In this document: in pieces, positions 43,859 to 52,770 of the stretch
How positions within the stretch are numbered: position 1 is the first letter of the stretch
Layout of the letters: every line of letters begins with the position of its first letter
From: JBMOOG01 sp049324535
GTDB lineage: Bacteria; Pseudomonadota; Alphaproteobacteria; Rhodobacterales; Rhodobacteraceae
Assembly (NCBI GenBank): GCA_049324535.1
Contig: JBMOOG010000007.1
Span: 1 to 64,000 of the forward strand
Direction of reading: 5' to 3'
Length of the DNA stretch: 64,000 nucleotides
Position numbers and translations under genes: made by a program
Notes under the pieces: generated by a model
The model's database searches: none
Seen by the model: only the letters and a program-made list of their open reading frames with translations
What the model was told of the DNA's origin: nothing

Positions 43859-44808
43859 CGCCCCATCCCCCTGCGCGGATCGTAGGAATGCGTCGCCCTC
43901 CAGTCGCGGATCGCCCGTTCGAGATCCGGGTCCACCTTTTCGGGCAGGACGATCTTCAGCTCGACGAACTGGTCCCCCGTCGTGCCGCCCGACTCGACCC
44001 CCTTGCCCCTCAGGCGCAGCGTGCGCCCGCTCGACGCGCCGGCCGGGATCGTCATGCGGACCGGCCCGTGGATCGTCGGCACCTCGACCGGCCCCCCGAG
44101 CACCGCCTCGTCGATCGAGATCGGCAGGGTGACGCGAATGTCGTTTCCGTCACGCGCATAAAGCGGATGGTCCGCGACGGACAAGGTGATGTAGGCGTCC
44201 CCCGCCGGACCCTTGCCATAGCCGGGCCCGCCCTTGCCGCGAAGCCGGATGGTCTGACCATCGCGCGCGCCCTTCGGGATCTTCACCTCAAGCCGCTGGC
44301 CGTCGGGCAAGGTGATGCGGCTGGTCCCGCCCAGCGCGGCATCGAGAAACGGCACTTCGAGCCGGTACTGGACGTCCTGGCCCGGCAGGTCGATGCCGTG
44401 CTCGAACCCCTGCGCACGGCCGCGCGCGCCGCCGGCGCCCATGCCGCCCCGCAGGTAGTCGGAAAAGAACGACGCCAGATCCTCGTCGGTCTCGAAGCCC
44501 CGGCCGGTGAAGCCGCGGCCGGCGCCGTAGGGACTGGCCCCCGCATCGGCGAAGTCGCGGTAGTACTGGCGCTGCGGGGTCTCCTGCCCGCTCGCGTCGA
44601 TCTCGCCACGGTCGAAGCGCGCCCGCTTGTCCGGGTCGCCGAGGATGTCATAGGCCTGCGCGATCTCCTTGAACCGCCCCTCGGCGGTCGGATCGTCGGG
44701 GTTGAGATCGGGGTGGGCGGTCTTGACCAGTTTCTTGTAGGCCTTGCGGATCGCCTCGGCGCTGGCGCCCTTGTCCAGTCCGAGGACCTTGTATGGATCC
44801 AGTGTCAT
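43855..44808 (-). CDS. cbpA: CbpA-like DnaJ-class co-chaperone
   Basis: A 317-residue type-II J protein. J domain at residues 4-69 with the HPD motif in LVKTAHPDLNPDD, then a Gly/Phe-containing linker and the two C-terminal beta domains (VPFLDAALGGTSRITLPDG and VTLPISIDEAVLGGPVEVPT). There is no zinc-finger region, which separates it from DnaJ. It stimulates DnaK; CbpM next door should modulate it. A sigma-32-like promoter candidate lies 44 bp upstream. Confidence 0.93.
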   Translation of the reverse strand: MTLDPYKVLGLDKGASAEAIRKAYKKLVKTAHPDLNPDDPTAEGRFKEIAQAYDILGDPDKRARFDRGEIDASGQETPQRQYYRDFADAGASPYGAGRGFTGRGFETDEDLASFFSDYLRGGMGAGGARGRAQGFEHGIDLPGQDVQYRLEVPFLDAALGGTSRITLPDGQRLEVKIPKGARDGQTIRLRGKGGPGYGKGPAGDAYITLSVADHPLYARDGNDIRVTLPISIDEAVLGGPVEVPTIHGPVRMTIPAGASSGRTLRLRGKGVESGGTTGDQFVELKIVLPEKVDPDLERAIRDWRATHSYDPRRGMGR

Positions 44809-44851
44809 CGTGTCCCTCTGTGGGCCGTCGCCGTCCGGGCGACTTTCCCCC

Positions 44852-44881
44852 TATATGGGCCGCAAATCCGCGCCGGCCAAG
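44852..44881 (-). promoter_or_regulatory. Heat-shock (sigma-32-like) promoter candidate for cbpA
   Basis: On the minus strand CTTGGC (44881-44876), 15 bases, then GCCCATATA (44860-44852), close to the CTTGAA / CCCCATNT pattern of RpoH promoters with an allowed spacer. The target is a co-chaperone gene starting at 44808. The -35 does not match fully. Confidence 0.4.
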
Positions 44882-44885
44882 CCCG

Positions 44886-45302
44886 TCAGCGCCGCCGCCC
44901 CAGACCGAAGGCGACAAGCGCGAGCGCCAGGATGTCGGCGACCGCCAGCGTGACCAGAAGCGCGTCGATCAGCAGCGCCGGCCCCGGAGCGGCCATCTGC
45001 CCCCCCGACGCGATCGGCAGGAAGCGCGAGCCGCCCCAGAACCCCGAGAGCCCGGTGCCGATCCAGTTGGCGAAGGCGCCGTAGAGCGCCGCCCAGAACG
45101 CCACCGCCGAGAGCCGGGGCGACAGCCGCAGATGCCCCCAGGCCAGCCCGAGGATCATCAGCACCAGACCGTTCATCATCGCCTCGAGATGGCTCGACAG
45201 GGCGAGGCGCGGAAAGGGCATGGCCGCGACGGCAAGGCCGGTGAGAAGCCCGAGCAGGATCAGAACCGCACCCGCCGTCATCAACGCCCGCGCCCGATCC
45301 AT
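44886..45302 (-). CDS. Hydroxylaminobenzene-mutase-like membrane protein
   Basis: A 138-residue protein with four hydrophobic segments. ALMTAGAVLILLGLLTGLAV, SHLEAMMNGLVLMILGLAWGHL and AALYGAFANWIGTGLSGFWG resemble the HabA/HabB hydroxylaminobenzene mutase family, including the conserved HLE and YxxxANW. The native substrate in this organism is unknown; nitroarene breakdown genes are not seen nearby. The start at 45302 was chosen over a much longer upstream frame, which overlaps the cupin gene. cbpA follows 77 bp downstream. Confidence 0.72.
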   Translation of the reverse strand: MDRARALMTAGAVLILLGLLTGLAVAAMPFPRLALSSHLEAMMNGLVLMILGLAWGHLRLSPRLSAVAFWAALYGAFANWIGTGLSGFWGGSRFLPIASGGQMAAPGPALLIDALLVTLAVADILALALVAFGLGRRR

Positions 45303-45364
45303 CCCCAAACCTCCCGCCCGGCTCTCCCGCCTGCCGGCCAGCCTGACGCGGGCGGTCGCGGCGG

Positions 45365-45814
45365 TCAATCGGTCTCGCCCAGCGGCGGTCCTGTGAAGGA
45401 AAGATGGTGGCGGGCAGCGGATTCGAGGATCGGCCCCATGTCCTCGGGGATCCGGTAGCCGCTCGCGGCCATCTCGGCGAAGAAGCCCTCGAAACCGCCG
45501 GGCGTCAGGATCACGAGATGACGGCAGGGCCGGTCGCCCGGGATGCGGAAGGTGTGTTCGGTGCCGCGCGGCACGAAGGCGGTCTGGCCCGGTCCGCGCA
45601 CGAAGCGCCGGCCGGCCAGCCAGAACTCGCACTCGCCCGACAGGATGACGAAGGTCTCGTCCTCGGCGTGGTGGATGTGGCGCGGCGGCCCCGAACGGGG
45701 CGGCGAGACGCTGTCGACGATGCTCATGGCGCCCCCGGTCTCCTCGGGCGACAGCAGCGTGCGGTAGGTGGTGCCGTTCCAGGCGCGGGTCGGGCGGTCG
45801 GTGGTGTCCAGCAT
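45365..45814 (-). CDS. Cupin-domain protein, divergent from a LysR regulator
   Basis: A 149-residue single cupin. Metal-binding motif 1 is PPRHIHHAEDETFVILSGECEF-like (key residues HIHHAEDE and the Glu), motif 2 is GTEHTFRIPGD. Such cupins include dioxygenases, isomerases and quercetinase-like proteins, and the substrate cannot be told from sequence. It is transcribed away from the LysR gene across a 105-bp region holding a 34-bp palindrome, so LysR very likely controls it. A perfect 9-bp leader stem (45833-45853) precedes the ribosome site. Confidence 0.85.
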   Translation of the reverse strand: MLDTTDRPTRAWNGTTYRTLLSPEETGGAMSIVDSVSPPRSGPPRHIHHAEDETFVILSGECEFWLAGRRFVRGPGQTAFVPRGTEHTFRIPGDRPCRHLVILTPGGFEGFFAEMAASGYRIPEDMGPILESAARHHLSFTGPPLGETD

Positions 45815-45885
45815 GGGTCTCTCCCTTCTCCGGGCGCGGGACCGTCCCGCGCCGCGCCCGTTCTGCCTGCGGCCACGGAATTTTT

Positions 45886-45919
45886 GAAACTGATAGATAG
45901 TATGGTATCTATTCGTTTC
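45886..45919. promoter_or_regulatory. 34-bp palindromic operator between the cupin and lysR genes
   Basis: GAAAC-TG-ATAGATA (45886-45899), six bases, then TATCTAT-TC-GTTTC (45906-45919). Twelve of 14 arm positions are symmetric, and the inner 7-bp arms are perfect. It is AT-rich in a GC-rich context and ends exactly at the lysR ATG at 45920. It should serve as operator for the divergent cupin gene and for lysR autoregulation. Confidence 0.7.
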
Positions 45920-46885
45920 ATGAATTTCGGCAGCTTCGATCTCAACCTTCTGCGGGTGCTCGACGCGCTTCTGCGCGAGGGCACGACGGTGCGGGCGGGC
46001 GCGCGGATCGGGCTGTCGCAGCCCGCGGTCTCGGCGGCGCTCGGCCGGCTGCGCGCGGCGCTGGGCGATCCGCTCTTCGTCCGCCACGGCCAGCGGCTGG
46101 TTCCCACCGACTTCGCCCGGTCGCTGGAACTGCCGCTGCACGAGACTCTCGACCGGATCGAGGGGCTGCTGGCCGGGCCCGGCCATTTCGACCCGAGCAG
46201 GGCCAGCGACTCCTTTCGCCTGTCGGGGTCCGACTTCTTTGCCGAGATGCTGATGCCCGACCTCGGGCGCCACCTCGCCGGGGTCGCCCCGGGGGTCCGC
46301 GCGCAGCTCATCGACCTCGTGCCCGAGAACTACGTCGGCACGCTCGAGCGCTACGAGGTGGACCTTGCGCTGGTTCCCTCGACCGACCTGCCGGAGTGGA
46401 CCGACAGCGCGGTGCTGTTCCGGTCCGCCTTCGCGGTGGTGGCGCGCAGGCGGCATCCGGTCCTCGCCCGGGCCGGGCTCCGACCCGGCGCGACGATCCC
46501 GCTCGATCTCTTCTGCGACCTCGGGCATGTGCTCTTCTCGCCCGAGGGCCGGCTTCAGGCGATGGGCGACGCGGCCCTGGCGGCGGTGGGCCGGGCGCGG
46601 CGGTTGGTGATGACGCTGCCGGTCTTTGCGGGCGTGGCGCGGGTCGTGGCGCAAAGCGACCATGTTGCGCTGATGCCGGTGCAGCTGGCGCAGCGCTACG
46701 GGCCGCTGCACGGGCTCGACCTCTACCGGGCCCCGATCCCGGTGCCGGTGGCCACGATCCGCATGGTCTGGCATCGCCGGATGACCCGGGCCCCGGCGCA
46801 CCGCTGGTTCCGCCAGACCGTGGCGGCGATCCTGCAGCCGCTCGACGCGCAGGCCGCGCTACCAGAAGCCGGTGATCGTCCGTAG
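45920..46885 (+). CDS. LysR-family transcriptional regulator (NodD-like subgroup)
   Basis: A 321-residue regulator. N-terminal helix-turn-helix: FDLNLLRVLDALLREGTTV, ARIGLSQPAVSAALGRLRAA and LGDPLFVRHGQRLVPTDFA, the form seen in NodD/NahR-type LysR proteins. The remainder is a periplasmic-binding-type effector domain. The ATG at 45920 has no evident ribosome site; an in-frame ATG at 45902 is possible but lies inside the palindrome. It is divergent from the cupin gene, its likely target. The 3' end overlaps the convergent gene by 27 bp. Confidence 0.88.
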   Translation: MNFGSFDLNLLRVLDALLREGTTVRAGARIGLSQPAVSAALGRLRAALGDPLFVRHGQRLVPTDFARSLELPLHETLDRIEGLLAGPGHFDPSRASDSFRLSGSDFFAEMLMPDLGRHLAGVAPGVRAQLIDLVPENYVGTLERYEVDLALVPSTDLPEWTDSAVLFRSAFAVVARRRHPVLARAGLRPGATIPLDLFCDLGHVLFSPEGRLQAMGDAALAAVGRARRLVMTLPVFAGVARVVAQSDHVALMPVQLAQRYGPLHGLDLYRAPIPVPVATIRMVWHRRMTRAPAHRWFRQTVAAILQPLDAQAALPEAGDRP

Positions 46886-47614
46886 CAGGAGCCCGCCTCG
46901 GCGGCGGAATTCCGAGGGCGCGAGCGTCCCCCGGCCCACGGCGGCCGGATCCCGCGCGGCGCGCTCGAGAACGGCGCGCGCCTGCCAGCCGGTCCAGAGC
47001 GCCGGGATCGCCGCGGCGGGGACGACGTGCCGGCGGGTGCGGGCGCGGGCGATGGCGGCCAGCCCGTCGCGGGCGAGTGCGGCCGGATCGAGACCGGCGA
47101 GCGGGTTCCGGCCGCGGGCCGCGTAGGCGGGCTGCGCCATGAGGAAGGCCGCGAGTCCCGCGCCCCGGGCGAAACCGCGCACCACCGGCTCGGCGTCGCC
47201 CGGCGCACCCAGCGCCGCGGCCGCCGACCACATGAGACTGCCGGCGGTGGCGTCGATCCAGGCGGCGAGGCCGTCGGGGGCGAAGGGCGCGGGGTCGAGC
47301 TCGCGAAGCCGCGCCTCGGCCATGGTGGCGAGAAGGTCGGTGGACAGCCGCCCGTCCCGCACCAGCGCGGCGAGCGGCGCCGCCACCTCGTGCGCCGGAA
47401 CCCGGGCCGGCATCGCGCGGACCTGGTCGGCCCACCAGCAGAGCCGCATCTCGGCGATGAGCGGCTCCGAGGCGAGCCAGGGCGCCCGCGCGATCTCGAG
47501 GTTGTAGGCGTAGAGCGGCCAGAGGCGCGCGCGCGCGGCCGGAGGGGCGGCCATGGTCGCGGCGAAGCGGTCGGGATCGCCGCGTTCGACCAGGGCGGCG
47601 CAGGCGTCGGTCAT
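46859..47614 (-). CDS. Squalene/phytoene-synthase-like protein with degenerate active site
   Basis: A 251-residue protein of the squalene/phytoene synthase fold: LWPLYAYNLEIARAPWLASEP, AEMRLCWWADQVRAMPARVP and MAEARLRELDPAPF. The first Asp-rich motif is reduced (ADQVR in place of DxxxD), and the second is not recognisable. It is shorter than true phytoene synthases (about 300-345), so it may not be a prenyl condensing enzyme; related short proteins resemble NDUFAF6. The start at 47614 excludes an upstream extension that is translated repeat DNA. Confidence 0.78.
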   Translation of the reverse strand: MTDACAALVERGDPDRFAATMAAPPAARARLWPLYAYNLEIARAPWLASEPLIAEMRLCWWADQVRAMPARVPAHEVAAPLAALVRDGRLSTDLLATMAEARLRELDPAPFAPDGLAAWIDATAGSLMWSAAAALGAPGDAEPVVRGFARGAGLAAFLMAQPAYAARGRNPLAGLDPAALARDGLAAIARARTRRHVVPAAAIPALWTGWQARAVLERAARDPAAVGRGTLAPSEFRRRGGLLLRTITGFW

Positions 47615-47648
47615 CGGGCCGGCCCGCGGGCGGGGCGAATGCCGGGCC

Positions 47649-47693
47649 GGGGGCCAGCCCCCGGACCCCCGGGGTATTTGCGCGAAGAAGAAG
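47649..47693 (+). repeat. Dispersed intergenic repeat, copy D (subtype 1)
   Basis: Hairpin GGGGGC (47649-47654) / GCCCCC (47657-47662), then CCCCCGG, GGTATTT (47673-47679), three variable bases (gcg) and CGAAGAAGAAG (47683-47693). Both flanking genes are on the minus strand, so unlike the other copies it is not co-oriented with an upstream gene. It ends 6 bp from the cimA stop. Confidence 0.8.
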
Positions 47694-47699
47694 GGGCGG

Positions 47700-49319
47700 T
47701 CACGAGGCGGGCGCCCCGTCGCGCACGAGCTTCCAGGTGATCGCGTCGAGAAGTGCGGCAAAGGAGGCGTCGACGATGTTGGGGCTGACGCCCACCGTCG
47801 ACCAGCGCCGGCCCTGGCCGTCCTCGCTGTCGATGATGACGCGGGTGACGGCCTCGGTGCCTCCTTGCGTGATGCGGACCTTGAAATCCACCAGCCTCAG
47901 GTCGCGGATGCAGTCCTGGTAGGGGCCGAGGTCCTTGGCGAGCGCGCGGGCCAGCGCGTTCACCGGACCGCGGTCCGTGCCCGAGGCGTCCATCGATTCG
48001 GAGACCGAGAGCATCTTCTCGTCGCCGATCTTCACCACGACCACCGCTTCCGACAGGCTGACCATGCGGTCGTACTTGTTCTTGCGCCGCTCGACGGTGA
48101 CGCGGTAGCGCTTGACCTCGAAGAAGCGCGGCAGGAGGCCGAGTTCGGCGCGGGCGAGCAGTTCGAAGCTCGCCTGGGCGCCGTCGTAGGAATAGCCCTG
48201 GTCCTCGCGGTCCTTCACGCTGCGCAGGAGCGCGGGCAGGCGCGGATCGTCCCGGTCGACCACGATGCCGGCGGCGGCGAGGCGCGCGCGCAGGTTCGAG
48301 AGCCCCGCCTGGTTCGACATCGGGATGATGCGGTCGTTGCCGACACGCGCGGGGTCGATGTGTTCGTAGGTGGCCGGGTCCTTGAGGATCGCGCTGGCGT
48401 GGAGCCCCGCCTTGTGGGCGAAGGCCGAGGCGCCGACATAGGGGGCGGCGCGGCGGGGCACGCGGTTCAGGATCTCGTCGAGGCGGCGCGAGGTGCGGGT
48501 GAGCCCGGCCAGCGCCTCGGGCGTGACGCCGGTGCTGAACCGGCTGGCGTAGGGTTCCTTGAGGAGGAAGGTGGGGATCAGCGTGGTGAGGTTGGCGTTG
48601 CCGCAGCGCTCGCCCAGGCCATTGAGCGTGCCCTGCACCTGCCGCGCGCCGGCGTCCACGGCCGCGAGCGTGCCCGCGACCGCGTTGCCGGTGTCGTCGT
48701 GGCAATGGATGCCGAGCCGGTCGCCGGGGATGCCGGCGGCGATCACCTCGGCGGTGATGCGCCCGATCTCGGACGGCAGCGTGCCGCCGTTGGTGTCGCA
48801 GAGCACCACCCAGCGGGCGCCCGCGTCGAGCGCGGCCCGGAGGCAGGCGGCGGCGTAGCCCGGATCGGCCTTCCAGCCGTCGAAGAAATGTTCCGCGTCA
48901 AAGAGCGTCTCGCGGCCCTGCGCCACGGCATGAGCGACGGAATCGCGGATGCTTGCGAGGTTTTCCTCGAGCGTCACGTTAAGGGCGGTGGTGACGTGGA
49001 AGGGGTGGGTCTTGCCGACGAGGCAGACGGCGGGGGTGCGCGCGTTCAGGACCGCGGCCAGCACCTCGTCGTTCGAGGCGGAACGCCCGGCGCGGCGGGT
49101 CATGCCGAAGGCGGTCATCGTCGCGCGCGTCTCGGGGCGGGTCTCGAAGAAGTCGCTGTCGGTCGGGTTGGCGCCGGGCCAGCCGCCCTCGATGTGATCG
49201 ACCCCGAGCGCGTCGAGCATGCGGGCGATCTCGCGCTTTTCCGCGGTCGAGAACTGCACGCCCTGGGTCTGCTGGCCGTCGCGCAGGGTGGTGTCGTAGA
49301 GGTAGAGGCGGTCGGTCAT
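47700..49319 (-). CDS. cimA: Citramalate synthase
   Basis: Condenses pyruvate and acetyl-CoA to (R)-citramalate, a threonine-independent route to 2-oxobutyrate and isoleucine. The protein is 539 residues. The HMGL-like barrel opens YDTTLRDGQQTQGVQFS, with LGIHCHDDTGNAVAG supplying the metal-binding His pair and GLGERCGNANLTTLIP. The C-terminal regulatory domain (DFKVRITQGGTEAVTRVIIDS) is similar to isopropylmalate synthases. The ATG at 49319 begins at the conserved catalytic start. The alternative 2-isopropylmalate synthase is disfavoured by length and by the GVQFSTAEK form. Confidence 0.9.
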   Translation of the reverse strand: MTDRLYLYDTTLRDGQQTQGVQFSTAEKREIARMLDALGVDHIEGGWPGANPTDSDFFETRPETRATMTAFGMTRRAGRSASNDEVLAAVLNARTPAVCLVGKTHPFHVTTALNVTLEENLASIRDSVAHAVAQGRETLFDAEHFFDGWKADPGYAAACLRAALDAGARWVVLCDTNGGTLPSEIGRITAEVIAAGIPGDRLGIHCHDDTGNAVAGTLAAVDAGARQVQGTLNGLGERCGNANLTTLIPTFLLKEPYASRFSTGVTPEALAGLTRTSRRLDEILNRVPRRAAPYVGASAFAHKAGLHASAILKDPATYEHIDPARVGNDRIIPMSNQAGLSNLRARLAAAGIVVDRDDPRLPALLRSVKDREDQGYSYDGAQASFELLARAELGLLPRFFEVKRYRVTVERRKNKYDRMVSLSEAVVVVKIGDEKMLSVSESMDASGTDRGPVNALARALAKDLGPYQDCIRDLRLVDFKVRITQGGTEAVTRVIIDSEDGQGRRWSTVGVSPNIVDASFAALLDAITWKLVRDGAPAS

Positions 49320-49345
49320 GGGCGCGGCTCCGCTGCCTGGCCCTG

Positions 49346-49365
49346 GCCGGTGCGCAGGCACCGGC
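49346..49365. terminator. Hairpin between cysS and cimA
   Basis: Perfect 8-bp stem GCCGGTGC (49346-49353) / GCACCGGC (49358-49365), GCAG loop. It lies 79 bp after the cysS stop and 27 bp before the cimA start. No T-tract; it could attenuate cimA. Confidence 0.4.
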
Positions 49366-49443
49366 AGCGCCCGGCCGCCCCCCCGGGCGGGCGCTTCGCT
49401 TCCGCCCGCGGCCGGTCGATGCCGGTGTGACGAAGGACGGGGA

Positions 49444-50901
<1,458 letters not shown>

Positions 50902-50917
50902 GATCCAACCCTCAAGC

Positions 50918-50943
50918 AAGGCCTCGCCGCCGGGCGGGGCCTT
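50918..50943 (-). promoter_or_regulatory. cysS leader hairpin
   Basis: AAGGCC (50918-50923) pairs with GGCCTT (50938-50943), with an inner CGCC/GGCG stem, 17 bp before the cysS start. It could fold against a short upstream frame, but no T-tract is seen. Confidence 0.3.
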
Positions 50944-50988
50944 CGTCTTCGATCTTGGGGAACAGAAGGACGGCCCGCCTGACGAGTG

Positions 50989-51033
50989 TCAGCCGGTAAT
51001 GCAGCCGATCGCGATGATGCCCTGCGCCGTCAT
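50989..51033 (-). CDS. Possible leader peptide upstream of cysS
   Basis: A 14-codon frame MTAQGIIAIGCITG, ATG at 51033 to TGA at 50989, with one Cys codon. An AGGGG lies 3 bases before the ATG, which is also where transcription from the predicted promoter (51068-51040) should begin, so it might be leaderless. It ends 87 bp before cysS, with a hairpin between. A role in cysteine- or tRNA-sensing is speculation; a chance frame is quite possible. Confidence 0.25.
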   Translation of the reverse strand: MTAQGIIAIGCITG

Positions 51034-51039
51034 GCGCCC

Positions 51040-51068
51040 CTGATAGCGCGCGCCCGCCAGTCCCGCAA
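51040..51068 (-). promoter_or_regulatory. Candidate cysS promoter
   Basis: On the minus strand TTGCGG (51068-51063), 17 bases, TATCAG (51045-51040). The predicted transcript start near 51033 gives a leader of about 130 bases before cysS. Confidence 0.4.
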
Positions 51069-51102
51069 GCCTCGCGTGGCGCCGGGCGGGGCGGCCGCCG
51101 CC

Positions 51103-51738
51103 TCAGCCGCCGATCCGGCTGAAGCTGCCGCGCACGTCGGGGCCGATGCCGAGCCAGCCGCGCAGCGTCGCCACAAGATGGGCGCGGATCTGCGATTTCT
51201 GGGTCTCGCCCCGCGCCCGCGCCGCCGCCATCTCCGCGCCGGCCATGGCGGGCAGCGAGGCCTGGATCGCGTCCGGCCCCTTCAGGACCGCACCGGTCGC
51301 CGCATCGAGCACCTCGGCGGTGAACTCGACATCATGGACACCCGCCTTCCAGTTGCGCGCCTCGGCCTCGAAGGTCAGGGCGTGGAACCGGGTGATGGTG
51401 ACGCGGATGGTGACCGGCGTCGTGCCGGGAAGGCCCGAGGCGGCCTCGGCCACGGCATCGGCGACGATCCGGGCCACCTGCGCCTTGCGGTCGCCCTCGG
51501 GATCCTCGCGCCAGACGATGTCGGCGCGCGGCAGGAGCGTCCGCGCCTCGGACACGGTCAGCGCGTCCGGCACCGTCACCTCGGCCTCGGCGAAGCGCCA
51601 TCCCTGCGACACCTCGGCCGGCACCGGCTCGGGATAGTCGGTGCGGAAGCTGGCCGAGCATCCCCCCAGCGCCAGCAGGGCCAGAAGAAACACACCCGGA
51701 ATGCCCCCACGGGCGAGACGGAAGGAAACGGCGGTCAT
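51103..51738 (-). CDS. Putative outer-membrane or periplasmic lipoprotein, function unknown
   Basis: A 211-residue protein with a lipoprotein signal: hydrophobic VFLLALLALGGCSASF with the lipobox Cys near residue 28. The mature part (FAEAEVTVPDALTVSEAR, VTIRVTITRFHALTFEAEA, KAGVHDVEFTAEVLDAATG) looks like a secreted beta-rich domain found in Rhodobacterales lipoproteins of unknown role. The ATG at 51738 is preferred over a GTG two codons upstream. Confidence 0.75.
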   Translation of the reverse strand: MTAVSFRLARGGIPGVFLLALLALGGCSASFRTDYPEPVPAEVSQGWRFAEAEVTVPDALTVSEARTLLPRADIVWREDPEGDRKAQVARIVADAVAEAASGLPGTTPVTIRVTITRFHALTFEAEARNWKAGVHDVEFTAEVLDAATGAVLKGPDAIQASLPAMAGAEMAAARARGETQKSQIRAHLVATLRGWLGIGPDVRGSFSRIGG

Positions 51739-51884
51739 GAACACCTCGGCTGCCGGAACGCGGATTGTTCATCCATCCTAGATGATGGGTCCGCACAGGG
51801 CAAACCGCCGATGTATCGAATACAATCGCGCTGTTGCATGCCCGCCGGCACCGCCGCAGGCTGCGGCAAACGAGGAGAGCCGCC

Positions 51885-52706
51885 ATGAGCCCGCGCCACG
51901 ACCCCGGCCCCGCCTTTCGCGTGCTGCACCGCCCCGGCGACCCGTTCATCCTGGCCAACGCCTGGGACGCGGGCTCGGCGCGGATGCTCGCCGCACTCGG
52001 GGCCAGCGCCATCGCCACCTCCTCGGCCGCCCATGCCTTCACGCTCGGCCTGCCCGACGGCGGCCATGTCGGCCGCGACCAGGCGCTGGCCCATGCCGAG
52101 GCGCTGGTGGCGGCGGTGGCAGTGCCGGTCTCGGGCGATTTCGAGAACGGCTTCGGCGACTCGCCCGAGACCTGCGCCGAGACAGTGCGGCTGGCCTGCG
52201 AGGCGGGCCTTGCCGGGATCTCGATCGAGGACACCGCGCTGCCCGGCCCGGATCCCTATCCGCGCGCCCTGGCCATCGAACGCATCCGCGCCGCCGCCGC
52301 CCGCGCCCTGCCCCGCGATTTCGTGCTGGTCGCGCGCGCCGACGGGGTGATGACCGGGGCCTACGGCGTGGACGAGGCCCGCGCGCGGCTTGCGGGCTTC
52401 GAGGCGGCGGGGGCGGATGCCCTGTACATGCCGCTGCCCCCGTCGCTCGACGACATCGCGGCGCTCTGCGCGGCCACGCGGCTGCCGGTGAACGCGCTCG
52501 CGGCCGGGCCCTACACGGCCACGACCCGCGCCGACTTCGCCCGCGCGGGCGTTGCGCGCATCTCGATCGGATCGGCGCTGGCGCGCGCCACCCACCGGCT
52601 GATCCGCGACGCCGGGCGCGCGATGTTCGACGCGGGCGACTTCTCGCAGCTCGGCGGGATCTCCGGCGACGCGGTGGACGCGCTTCTGATCCGGGGCGCC
52701 GGCTGA
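51885..52706 (+). CDS. Isocitrate lyase / PEP mutase family enzyme
   Basis: A 273-residue TIM-barrel enzyme. PFILANAWDAGSARMLAALGA opens it, VPVSGDFENGFGDSPE supplies the Mg-binding acidic residues, and IEDTALPGPDPYPRALAIERI is the conserved loop after them. There is no KKCGH motif, so it is not a true isocitrate lyase; PEP phosphonomutase-like, oxaloacetate hydrolase or 2-methylisocitrate lyase-like activity is possible. A GAGGAGAG ribosome site precedes the ATG at 51885. No neighbouring gene identifies the substrate. Confidence 0.85.
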   Translation: MSPRHDPGPAFRVLHRPGDPFILANAWDAGSARMLAALGASAIATSSAAHAFTLGLPDGGHVGRDQALAHAEALVAAVAVPVSGDFENGFGDSPETCAETVRLACEAGLAGISIEDTALPGPDPYPRALAIERIRAAAARALPRDFVLVARADGVMTGAYGVDEARARLAGFEAAGADALYMPLPPSLDDIAALCAATRLPVNALAAGPYTATTRADFARAGVARISIGSALARATHRLIRDAGRAMFDAGDFSQLGGISGDAVDALLIRGAG

Positions 52707-52709
52707 CCC

Positions 52710-52760
52710 TTTCTCACTGGACCAAATATCCGCAGGGGTCGCAGGGGGCGGCAGCCCCCC
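52710..52760 (-). repeat. Dispersed intergenic repeat, copy E (subtype 2)
   Basis: On the minus strand: hairpin GGGGGC/GCCCCC (52744-52749 with 52754-52759), then GATATTT (52730-52724), three variable bases (ggt) and CCAGTGAGAAA (52720-52710). It starts 11 bp after the stop of the frameshifted lysE gene, in the same orientation, and shares the subtype-2 tail with copy C. Confidence 0.75.
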
Positions 52761-52770
52761 GCCGGCGGAC

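Noticed and set aside
47615..47761. N-terminal extension of the squalene-synthase-like protein
   Set aside because: It would translate the dispersed repeat (FFFAQIPRG), so the ATG at 47614 is preferred.
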